A stretch of DNA of 64,000 nucleotides, from the NCBI RefSeq assembly GCF_004005865.1, contig NZ_SACN01000001.1, positions 496,001 to 560,000 of the forward strand. Direction: 5' to 3'. Below the pieces are notes generated by a model, which did not search any database, was not told the DNA's origin, and saw nothing but the letters and a program-made list of their open reading frames with translations. Source of the stretch: Sphingomonas crocodyli (GTDB lineage: Bacteria; Pseudomonadota; Alphaproteobacteria; Sphingomonadales; Sphingomonadaceae). The number at the start of each line of letters is the position of its first letter. Position 1 is the first letter of the stretch. Positions 8,728-15,397 of the stretch are shown piece by piece. Both the position numbers and the translations under genes were made by a program.

Positions 8728-10056
8728 ATGCGTAGGATTTTGCCCCTCGTCTGTGCGTTGATGATCGTGCCCGCTCTGTCCAGCTGCGGCATCTTCAAGG
8801 GCGACGGCAAGAAGTCGCGCACCCCCGTCATGGGGCAGCGCGTCGCCATCCTGACCGCCGAAAGCGGTGCCGAGACCGATCCCGCGCTCGCCGAAGTGCC
8901 GGTCGTCGTTCCGCCCGAGGCGCCGAACGATGCCTGGGCGCAGCCCGGCGGCAATGGCGCGCACTCGATGGGCAATCCGGCCCTCGGCCAATCGCTCTCG
9001 GTCGCCTGGACGAAGAAGATCGCCGGATCGTCGAAGAAGGCGCGCCTCGGCGCGGCGCCGGTGATCGCCAACGGCCGCGTCTATGTGATCGATATCGAGG
9101 CGGTCGTGCACGCGATCGATCTCAAGACCGGCGCCGAAGTGTGGCGTCAGGCGCTGGCGGCGAAGGACGGCAACAAATCGGCCCTGTTCGGCGGCGGCGT
9201 CAGCTTCGACGGCGGCAAGGTCTATGCGACCAACGGCGTCGGCGATGTCGGCGCGTTCGACGCGACCACCGGCAGCCCGCTCTGGACGAAGCGCCCCGGC
9301 GGCCCGCTGCGCGGCGCGCCGTCGCTCGCCTTCGACACCGTCTATGTGATGAGCCAGGACAATCAGCTGTTCGCGCTCAAGGCGTCCGACGGCAGCACGA
9401 TGTGGACCGCCAGCGGCAGCCTCGAAAATTCGGCCGTGTTCGGCGTCGCGGCGCCCGCGATCGCGCAGGGCACCGTCGTCGCCGGCTTCTCGTCGGGCGA
9501 ACTTTCGGCCTTCCGCTACGAAAATGGCCGCGCCGTGTGGCAGGACGCGCTGTCGCGCACCAGCATCACCACGTCGGTCGCCAGCCTCGTCGATATCGAT
9601 GCGGCGCCAGTGGTCGATCAGGGCCATGTCTATGCGATCGGGCAGGGCGGTCGCATGGTCTCGATGGATCTCAACACCGGCCAGCGGCTGTGGGAACTCA
9701 ACGTCGCGGGCATCGAAACGCCGTGGATCGCGGGCGAATGGCTGTTCGTCCTCACCGACGACGCCAAGCTCGTCTGCATCGCGCGCAACAGCGGCAAGGT
9801 CCGCTGGCTGACCCAGCTTCCGCGCTGGAAGAAAGAAAAGAAGCGCCGCGGCCTGATCAACTGGGCCGGTCCGGTCCTCGCGGGCGGGCGCCTGCTCGTC
9901 ACCAATACGCGCGGCGAGATGCTGACCGTCTCGGTCGACGAAGGCCGTGTCGTGTCGACCACGAAGACCGGCGGTTCGGCCTATTTCGCGCCGGTCGTGG
10001 CTGAAGGCACCGCCGTTCTCCTGCTCGATGACGGCAAGCTGATCGCTTACCGTTAA
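8728..10056 (+). CDS. bamB: Outer membrane assembly lipoprotein BamB
   Basis: 442 residues. Signal peptide with lipobox (LSSC), then repeated PQQ-type beta-propeller blades (DLKTGAEVWRQ, DATTGSPLWTKR, DLNTGQRLWEL). BamB scaffolds the BAM complex that inserts outer membrane proteins. I chose ATG 8728 over 8710 because AAGGA sits about 8 bases upstream of it and it gives a proper signal peptide. Follows the yfgM-like gene by 19 bp. Confidence 0.92.
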   Translation: MRRILPLVCALMIVPALSSCGIFKGDGKKSRTPVMGQRVAILTAESGAETDPALAEVPVVVPPEAPNDAWAQPGGNGAHSMGNPALGQSLSVAWTKKIAGSSKKARLGAAPVIANGRVYVIDIEAVVHAIDLKTGAEVWRQALAAKDGNKSALFGGGVSFDGGKVYATNGVGDVGAFDATTGSPLWTKRPGGPLRGAPSLAFDTVYVMSQDNQLFALKASDGSTMWTASGSLENSAVFGVAAPAIAQGTVVAGFSSGELSAFRYENGRAVWQDALSRTSITTSVASLVDIDAAPVVDQGHVYAIGQGGRMVSMDLNTGQRLWELNVAGIETPWIAGEWLFVLTDDAKLVCIARNSGKVRWLTQLPRWKKEKKRRGLINWAGPVLAGGRLLVTNTRGEMLTVSVDEGRVVSTTKTGGSAYFAPVVAEGTAVLLLDDGKLIAYR

Positions 10057-10065
10057 ACCTCATCG

Positions 10066-10093
10066 CGTCACCCCGGCTTTCGCTGGGGTGACG
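10066..10093. terminator. CGTCACCCC hairpin between bamB and der
   Basis: CGTCACCCC-GGC-TTTCG-CTGGGGTGACG forms a strong hairpin just past the bamB stop. Related hairpins occur at 46098 and 53012, so this is also a dispersed intergenic repeat. Confidence 0.5.
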
Positions 10094-10122
10094 AAACGGG
10101 CATTCCCCTATATGGGGCGGCG

Positions 10123-11487
10123 ATGTCCAATCTTCCCGTCGTCGCGATCGTCGGCCGACCCAATGTCGGCAAATCGACCCTGTTCAACCGTCTTGTCGGC
10201 AAGAAGCTGGCGCTGGTCGACGACCGGCCCGGCGTCACGCGCGACCGGCGGGAGGGCGATGCGACCCTGATCGGCCTCGAATTCCGCATCATCGATACCG
10301 CCGGTTTCGAAACCGACGATGCCGAAACCCTGCCAGGCCGAATGCGCGCGCAGACGCAGGCGGCGGTGCGCGACGCCGACGTCGCCTTGTTCATGGTCGA
10401 TGCGCGCGCGGGCGTGATGCCGCTCGACGAACAGGTCGCCAACTGGCTGCGCGGGGAGGATACGCCGATCGTCCTCATCGCCAACAAGGCCGAAGGCAAG
10501 TCGACCGAGAGCGCGGTGATGGAGGCCTATTCACTGGGCCTCGGCGATCCCGTGCCGCTCAGCGCCGAACATGGCGAGGGTCTGGTCGACCTGTTCGAAG
10601 CTATCCGCCCCTATGTCGAGCGCGACGAGGAAGAGGTCGAGGAAGGCGAGGAGGATGAGGAAGCCTCCGGTCCGCTCAAGCTCGCGATCGTCGGCCGCCC
10701 GAATGCGGGCAAATCGACCCTGATCAACAAGATTTTGGGCGAACAGCGGCTGATTACCGGCCCCGAAGCCGGCATCACGCGCGATTCGATCGCGGTCGAC
10801 TGGACGTGGAACGCGCCCGACGGGAATGCCTATCCGATCCGCCTGATCGATACGGCCGGCATGCGCAAGCGCGCCAAGGTGCAGGACAAGCTGGAAAAGC
10901 TGTCGGTCGCCGATGGCCTGCGCGCGGTCGATTTCGCCGAGGTCGTCGTGCTGCTGCTCGATGCGACCCTGGGGCTGGAGGCGCAGGATCTGCGCATTGC
11001 CGACAAGGTGCTGCAGGAAGGCCGCGCGCTGATCATCGCGCTCAACAAATGGGATGTCGCGGCCGATCCGCCCAAGCTGTTCCAGGGCGTGCGCGCCGCG
11101 CTCGACGAAGGTCTGGCGCAGGTGCGCGGGCTGCCGCTGCTCACCGTCTCGGCCGAAACCGGCCGGGGCATCGATCAGCTGCTGATCGCCGCGCACGAAA
11201 CCCGCGAAGCCTGGTCGAAGCGCGTCTCGACCGGCCAGCTCAACCGCTGGTTCGAACGCGCGATCGAGGCGAATCCGCCCCCCGCGCCCGGCGGCAGGCG
11301 CATCAAGCTGCGTTATCTCACGCAGGCGCGCACCCGCCCGCCCAGCTTCGTCCTGTTCGGCACCCGCGTCGATCAGCTGCCCGAAAGCTATCGCCGCTAT
11401 CTGGTCAACGGCATCCGCAAGGAACTCGGCTTCGGCGCGGTCCCGGTGCGGCTGACGGTGCGCGCGCCGAAAAATCCGTTCGACTGA
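10123..11487 (+). CDS. der: Ribosome-biogenesis GTPase Der (EngA)
   Basis: 454 residues with the diagnostic two tandem GTPase domains: P-loops GRPNVGKST (about residue 10) and GRPNAGKST (about residue 190), with DTAG and NKxD motifs in each, an acidic linker (EEEVEEGEEDEE) and a C-terminal KH-like domain. It acts in 50S subunit maturation. Confidence 0.97.
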   Translation: MSNLPVVAIVGRPNVGKSTLFNRLVGKKLALVDDRPGVTRDRREGDATLIGLEFRIIDTAGFETDDAETLPGRMRAQTQAAVRDADVALFMVDARAGVMPLDEQVANWLRGEDTPIVLIANKAEGKSTESAVMEAYSLGLGDPVPLSAEHGEGLVDLFEAIRPYVERDEEEVEEGEEDEEASGPLKLAIVGRPNAGKSTLINKILGEQRLITGPEAGITRDSIAVDWTWNAPDGNAYPIRLIDTAGMRKRAKVQDKLEKLSVADGLRAVDFAEVVVLLLDATLGLEAQDLRIADKVLQEGRALIIALNKWDVAADPPKLFQGVRAALDEGLAQVRGLPLLTVSAETGRGIDQLLIAAHETREAWSKRVSTGQLNRWFERAIEANPPPAPGGRRIKLRYLTQARTRPPSFVLFGTRVDQLPESYRRYLVNGIRKELGFGAVPVRLTVRAPKNPFD

Positions 11488-11488
11488 T

Positions 11489-11704
11489 ATGGTCCGCATC
11501 GACGCGCGGGGGCTGAAATGCCCCTGGCCGGTCGTCCGGCTCGCGCGCGCGGTGCGCGATGGCGCGGCACAGGTGGAGATATTGGCCGACGATCCGATCG
11601 CCCCGGCGGAGATTGCGGCGCTGGCCGCCGCCAATGGCTGGGTGGTCGAACAGAGCGGCGATGCGCACCGCGTCACGGTAAACGCGCGTCAATCACCCGC
11701 GTAA
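11489..11704 (+). CDS. TusA-family sulfurtransferase-like protein
   Basis: 71 residues with the family signature DARGLKCPWPVVRL, whose Cys would carry persulfide sulfur, and a hydrophobic C-terminal strand region. One base separates it from der, so it is co-transcribed. Sulfur relay to tRNA thiolation or molybdenum cofactor synthesis is possible; the acceptor is not shown by the sequence. Confidence 0.85.
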   Translation: MVRIDARGLKCPWPVVRLARAVRDGAAQVEILADDPIAPAEIAALAAANGWVVEQSGDAHRVTVNARQSPA

Positions 11705-11753
11705 ACCGCTTCTTTACGGCGTTTGTCTAAACCGCTCGGTCTGGAGAAGACAC

Positions 11754-12197
11754 ATGCTGCAACCCAAGGATGATGTCGTGAACTGGGCCGCCTTTGCCCA
11801 GACCCGCGCGATTATCGGCGCCGAATTCGGCCGCCTGCTGAGCTATTATCGCGATGATGCCGCCAAAAGCATCGTCGCCGTCGAACAGGCGTTCATCGCG
11901 CGCGATGCCGTGGCGATGGTGCGTCCGGCGCACACGCTGAAGGGCGATTCGCTGCAATTCGGGGCCGAGGCGATCGGCAAATTGTCCGAAAAGATCGAAC
12001 ATGCCGCGCGCCAGTGCGTCGAGGATCGGTCCGCGCCCGACGATCTGGGCGCCGATGTGCCCCGCCTACGTCCGCTGCTGATCGAAACGCTGCGGCTGTT
12101 TGAGCGCGAGGTTGCCGCCGATGCGGCGCGTCTGGCGCGTCGTCCGGGCGCACCCGGCGCCGTCGCTGCGCGCGGCTTCGGCCGCAAGGGCGCCTAA
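11754..12197 (+). CDS. Hpt-domain phosphotransfer protein
   Basis: 147 residues, mostly helical, with the Hpt active-site motif AHTLKGDSLQFGA, whose His is the phosphorylation site. The C-terminus is basic and Ala-rich. No kinase or response regulator is adjacent, so its phosphorelay partner is elsewhere. Confidence 0.85.
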   Translation: MLQPKDDVVNWAAFAQTRAIIGAEFGRLLSYYRDDAAKSIVAVEQAFIARDAVAMVRPAHTLKGDSLQFGAEAIGKLSEKIEHAARQCVEDRSAPDDLGADVPRLRPLLIETLRLFEREVAADAARLARRPGAPGAVAARGFGRKGA

Positions 12198-12235
12198 CAT
12201 CCCTCTTCCTCGTCATGGCGAGGTGCTGAAAATGA

Positions 12236-12271
12236 CGAAGCCACCCGCTCCGGTCGGAGCGGGTGGCTTCG
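12236..12271. terminator. Strong hairpin between convergent hpt and bfr
   Basis: A perfect 16-bp stem (CGAAGCCACCCGCTCC with its complement) around the loop GGTC, placed between the convergent Hpt gene and bfr. It probably ends transcription from both sides, although T-runs are short. Confidence 0.6.
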
Positions 12272-12292
12272 CTGCATTCATGATAGCGAGTT

Positions 12293-12787
12293 TTAGTGGC
12301 TCGCTTCCTGCTCGTCGGCCGGGCGCGACTGGAGCTGGATATAGTTCTGGATGCCCATGCGCTCGATCATGTCGAGCTGCTTTTCGAGCATGTCGACATG
12401 CTCTTCTTCCGAATCGAGGATCGACTGGAGAAGATCGCGCGTGATGTAGTCACGCACCTGCTCGCAATAGGCGATGCCGTCGCGCAGCTGCGGGATGGCG
12501 TCATTCTCGAGCGCCAGATCGGCCTTGATCAGTTCCTCGACCGATTCACCGATGCGCAGACGGCCCAGCATCTGGAAATTGGGAAGCCCGTCGAGGAAGA
12601 AGATGCGCTCCGCGATGCGGTCGGCATGCTTCATCTCGTCGATGGATTCGCCATATTCGAACTTGGCGAGACGGCCGATGCCCCAGTGATCGAGCATGCG
12701 ATAATGCAGGAAATACTGGTTGATCGCGGTCAGCTCATTCTTGAGCGTTTCGTTCAAGATTTCGATGACCTTGGGGTCGCCCTTCAT
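12293..12787 (-). CDS. bfr: Bacterioferritin
   Basis: 164 residues, full length. Ferroxidase ligands lie in [18 protein letters not shown], the [13 protein letters not shown] segment and the later [10 protein letters not shown] helix. The heme-ligand methionine region is HYRMLDHWG. It stores iron as a 24-mer. Lies just downstream of bfd, forming an iron storage and release pair. Confidence 0.95.
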   Translation of the reverse strand: MKGDPKVIEILNETLKNELTAINQYFLHYRMLDHWGIGRLAKFEYGESIDEMKHADRIAERIFFLDGLPNFQMLGRLRIGESVEELIKADLALENDAIPQLRDGIAYCEQVRDYITRDLLQSILDSEEEHVDMLEKQLDMIERMGIQNYIQLQSRPADEQEASH

Positions 12788-12891
12788 TACTGCCTCCGAT
12801 GCATTGATGCGGGCCTAATATGCCAACATCGACGCAAAGAAAAGCATCAGCCGAATAAAAGTTCAGCTAAGTCATTGTTTTATTTGCTTTG

Positions 12892-12918
12892 ACTGAGAGG
12901 CGTTCGCAAGTCTCAGTC
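12892..12918. promoter_or_regulatory. Inverted repeat between bfd and bfr
   Basis: GACTGAGA and TCTCAGTC, perfect 8-bp arms with an 11-bp spacer, lie upstream of bfr and downstream of bfd. No T-run follows on either strand. This may be an iron-response operator or an RNA hairpin separating bfd and bfr expression. Confidence 0.35.
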
Positions 12919-12935
12919 GTTACTGCAAATGACTA

Positions 12936-13106
12936 TCAGGCGACGGTCGCTTCATCCTCGATGATTTCGCGCGCGAAGGGGAGGCATTGGCCGCAGCGCG
13001 GACGACGCCCGAGCGTCTCATAAGCGGAGCGGGGGCACGTAGCCCCTTTTCGCACGGCGTCGCGCACTTCGGTTTCGCGAATCGCGTTGCAAATGCAAAC
13101 GACCAT
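12936..13106 (-). CDS. bfd: Bacterioferritin-associated ferredoxin (short gene)
   Basis: 56 residues starting MVVCICNAI, with four cysteines in the Bfd pattern C-x-C near residues 4-6 and later C-x2-C (RCGQC). It binds a 2Fe-2S cluster and donates electrons to the bacterioferritin heme to release iron. The gene is followed on the same strand by bfr. An additional Cys (ATCPRS) is present. Confidence 0.9.
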   Translation of the reverse strand: MVVCICNAIRETEVRDAVRKGATCPRSAYETLGRRPRCGQCLPFAREIIEDEATVA

Positions 13107-13182
13107 TCAGTCCACTCCATCTTATCGGGAGTGATTATGCGCTACTGCGACTGACTATCAATACTGAATCTGCATTTTCCGA

Positions 13183-13196
13183 TGCGACTTGTCGCA
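13183..13196. promoter_or_regulatory. TGCGAC-TT-GTCGCA palindrome
   Basis: A perfect 14-bp palindrome in the bfd/bioC-like divergent region. The core GCGAC-N2-GTCGC recurs at 28516 in front of gltD; a near copy is at 21166. Candidate repressor or activator site; binding protein unknown. Confidence 0.35.
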
Positions 13197-13225
13197 AAAT
13201 GATACCGCGCCTATCGGCCAAAGGG

Positions 13226-13990
13226 ATGAATTCCACCCGTACAGACCGTATCGCCCGCGCTTTCGGGGCCGCCCAGGACTATGATGCCGCCGCTTCGGTG
13301 CAGCGAGCCGTCGCCGCTGCGCTCGCCGAACGAATCACTTCGCGCCCCTTGCCGGCCGCGCCCGACATCCTCGAAATCGGATGCGGCACCGGTTTCCTCA
13401 CCAGTGCGCTTGCGCCGCGCCTGCCCGATGCGCGCTGGACGGTCAGCGACCTTGCGCCCGCAATGCTCGATCGCGCCCGCGCGCGGCTCGGCCTTGCCGC
13501 CGATTATCGCGTGGTCGACGGCGCCGATCCCGCCGCCGGGCTGGAGGACGGCGCGCGCTTCGATCTGATCTGCTCCAGCTTGGCCTTCCAATGGGTCGGC
13601 GATCTGCGCGACGCGATCGCGCGCAACATCGCGCTGCTGCGCCCCGGCGGCCTGCTCGCCTTTGCGACGATGGCGGCGGGCAGCTTCGACGAATGGCGCG
13701 TCGCGGTCGGCGGCGACACCGGCGTGCCGCATTATCCCGACGCTGCCACGATCCGCGCAATGGCGCCTGCGGACGTCACGGCGGAGGTGGCGGATGGCAG
13801 CTGGCAATGGTGTCCGGGCAGCGGGCGGGCCTTCCTGGCCAGCCTGAAGGCGATCGGCGCGGGGGTCGCGTCGGAGGGCTATCGCCCGCTCGGCCCCGCC
13901 GCGCTGCGCGCCGCGCTCGATCGTTTCGATGCGGATGGTGCGACCGTCAGCTATCATATCGCCTTCGCCTTCTTCCGCGCTGGGGAGTGA
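13226..13990 (+). CDS. BioC-like SAM-dependent methyltransferase
   Basis: 254 residues. The N-terminus IARAFGAAQDYDAAASVQR matches the BioC pattern. Motif I is EIGCGTGFLT, and SSLAFQWVGDL matches the family. BioC methylates malonyl-ACP to prime pimelate synthesis for biotin. No bio genes are nearby, so another small-molecule methyltransferase is possible. The start is uncertain (13199 or 13226; neither has a convincing ribosome site). Confidence 0.7.
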   Translation: MNSTRTDRIARAFGAAQDYDAAASVQRAVAAALAERITSRPLPAAPDILEIGCGTGFLTSALAPRLPDARWTVSDLAPAMLDRARARLGLAADYRVVDGADPAAGLEDGARFDLICSSLAFQWVGDLRDAIARNIALLRPGGLLAFATMAAGSFDEWRVAVGGDTGVPHYPDAATIRAMAPADVTAEVADGSWQWCPGSGRAFLASLKAIGAGVASEGYRPLGPAALRAALDRFDADGATVSYHIAFAFFRAGE

Positions 13991-13995
13991 CGCGC

Positions 13996-14742
13996 ATGAA
14001 AACCCTGCTGACGATCCTGCTCGCGCTGCTGGGCGCGCCCGTTTTTGCCAAGCCGCCCTTGATCTTCGCGGCGGCGAGCCTGCAGGAATCGATGAATGCG
14101 GCCGCCGATGCCTGGGCCGCCAAGGGACATGAACGCCCGGTCATCTCCTTTGCCGGTTCCTCCACGCTGGCGCGGCAGATCGCGGCGGGGGCGCCCGCCG
14201 ACATCTTCGTCTCGGCGGATGAGGAATGGATGGACGATGTCGCGAAGAAGGGACTGATCCGCCCCGCCACGCGCCGCAGCTTCCTGACCAACCGTATCGT
14301 CCTGATCGCGCCGGCGGGATCGAAGCAGGCGCTGCGTATTGCGCGCAACTTCCCGCTGCTGCGCGCGCTGGGCGACGGCAAGCTGGCGATGGCGGATACG
14401 GAGGCGGTTCCGGCGGGCAAATATGGCAAGGCGGCGTTGACCGCGCTCGGCGTCTGGACTGCGGTGGCCCCGCATGTCGCGCGTGCGGACAATGTGCGCG
14501 CCGCCCTGCTCCTCGTCGATCGCGGCGCGGCGCCCTTCGGCATCGTCTATGCGACCGATGCGAAGGCGGCCCCCGGCGTGCGCGTGGTGGATGTGTTTCC
14601 GGCGAACAGCCACCCGCCGATCACCTATCCGATCGCCGCGATCGCCGCCTCGCAAAATCCGGAGGCGGAGGGTTTTCGACGCTTCCTGCTGTCGCAGTCC
14701 GGCCGCGCGATTTTCGTCCGCTACGGCTTCGGGACGCGCTGA
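13996..14742 (+). CDS. modA: Molybdate ABC transporter substrate-binding protein
   Basis: 248 residues. Cleavable signal peptide (LLALLGAPVFA), then a periplasmic binding fold with the ModA hallmarks FAAASLQESMNAAAD, FAGSSTLARQI, APADIFVSAD and the late GIVYATDAKA. It captures molybdate for uptake. Begins 5 bp after the BioC-like gene; modB and modC do not follow, so it is an orphan here. Confidence 0.9.
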   Translation: MKTLLTILLALLGAPVFAKPPLIFAAASLQESMNAAADAWAAKGHERPVISFAGSSTLARQIAAGAPADIFVSADEEWMDDVAKKGLIRPATRRSFLTNRIVLIAPAGSKQALRIARNFPLLRALGDGKLAMADTEAVPAGKYGKAALTALGVWTAVAPHVARADNVRAALLLVDRGAAPFGIVYATDAKAAPGVRVVDVFPANSHPPITYPIAAIAASQNPEAEGFRRFLLSQSGRAIFVRYGFGTR

Positions 14743-14753
14743 ACCTCCCCACC

Positions 14754-14895
14754 TCGTCATTGCGAGCGTCCTTCGATACGCCACTTCGACTTCGCTCAGT
14801 GGCTACTCAGGATGAGCGGTTGTTCTTATCCCGCTCATCCTGAGCAGGGCTGAGCCTGTCGAAGCCCGTCCGTCGAAGGACGCTCGCAATGACGA
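14754..14895. repeat. Nested palindromic repeat (REP/MITE-like)
   Basis: The outer arms, 23 bp each (14754-14776 and 14873-14895), are perfect inverted complements beginning TCGTCATTGCGAGCG. Inside lies a second perfect 14-bp inverted repeat (CTCAGGATGAGCGG at 14806, complement at 14831). It sits between convergent genes and could also stop transcription. Confidence 0.75.
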
Positions 14896-14910
14896 GAAAA
14901 GGGGGCGGTA

Positions 14911-15387
14911 TTAGGAAGCCGGCGCGATCAGCAGCGTCAGGTCCGGGCTCGTCCCGCCCGACAAGGCGATCGTATAGGGGCCGGGTTCCAGATCGAACTG
15001 GACGATCTTGGCGATGCCCGAACAGGCCGCACCGTGCCCATGTTCGACCGACGCCAGCGCGCCGCCTGCATGAACCACGTCGATCCACACCCGCCCGCTC
15101 GACGCGATCTGATAGCGGCCCTTTTCCATCACCTGCACGGTCAGGACGGCGCCCAGCCCATCCTTCTGCGGCTTCACGGCATAAGTGAGCTTCGCCTGCG
15201 GCACGAGGACCAGCTTGGTCGCCTGCCCGACCGCGATCAGCTTGCCGTCGGACACCGTCGGCTTGGGCCAGGTCGCGAGCGGCCCCGGATAGGCCGGCGT
15301 CGTCACGCGGCAATCGGGCGTCTCGGCGGTCTGTGCGGCGGCGGGCACGGCCAGCAGAAGGGCGGTCGCCCCGATCAGAAACTTCAT
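14911..15387 (-). CDS. Secreted hypothetical protein
   Basis: 158 residues with a cleavable signal peptide (MKFLIGATALLLAVPAAAQ). A beta-rich periplasmic domain with two cysteines follows (CRVTTPAY near the N-terminus and AACSGIAK late), which could form a disulfide. It ends in a strand (YTIALSGGTSPDLTLLIAP) like ligand-tolerance domains. No named family recognised. Lies 10 bp downstream of ppc. Confidence 0.65.
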   Translation of the reverse strand: MKFLIGATALLLAVPAAAQTAETPDCRVTTPAYPGPLATWPKPTVSDGKLIAVGQATKLVLVPQAKLTYAVKPQKDGLGAVLTVQVMEKGRYQIASSGRVWIDVVHAGGALASVEHGHGAACSGIAKIVQFDLEPGPYTIALSGGTSPDLTLLIAPAS

Positions 15388-15397
15388 TGTCCTCTCC

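Noticed and set aside
12338..12790. Plus-strand ORF antisense to bfr
   Set aside because: Shadow of the bacterioferritin gene.
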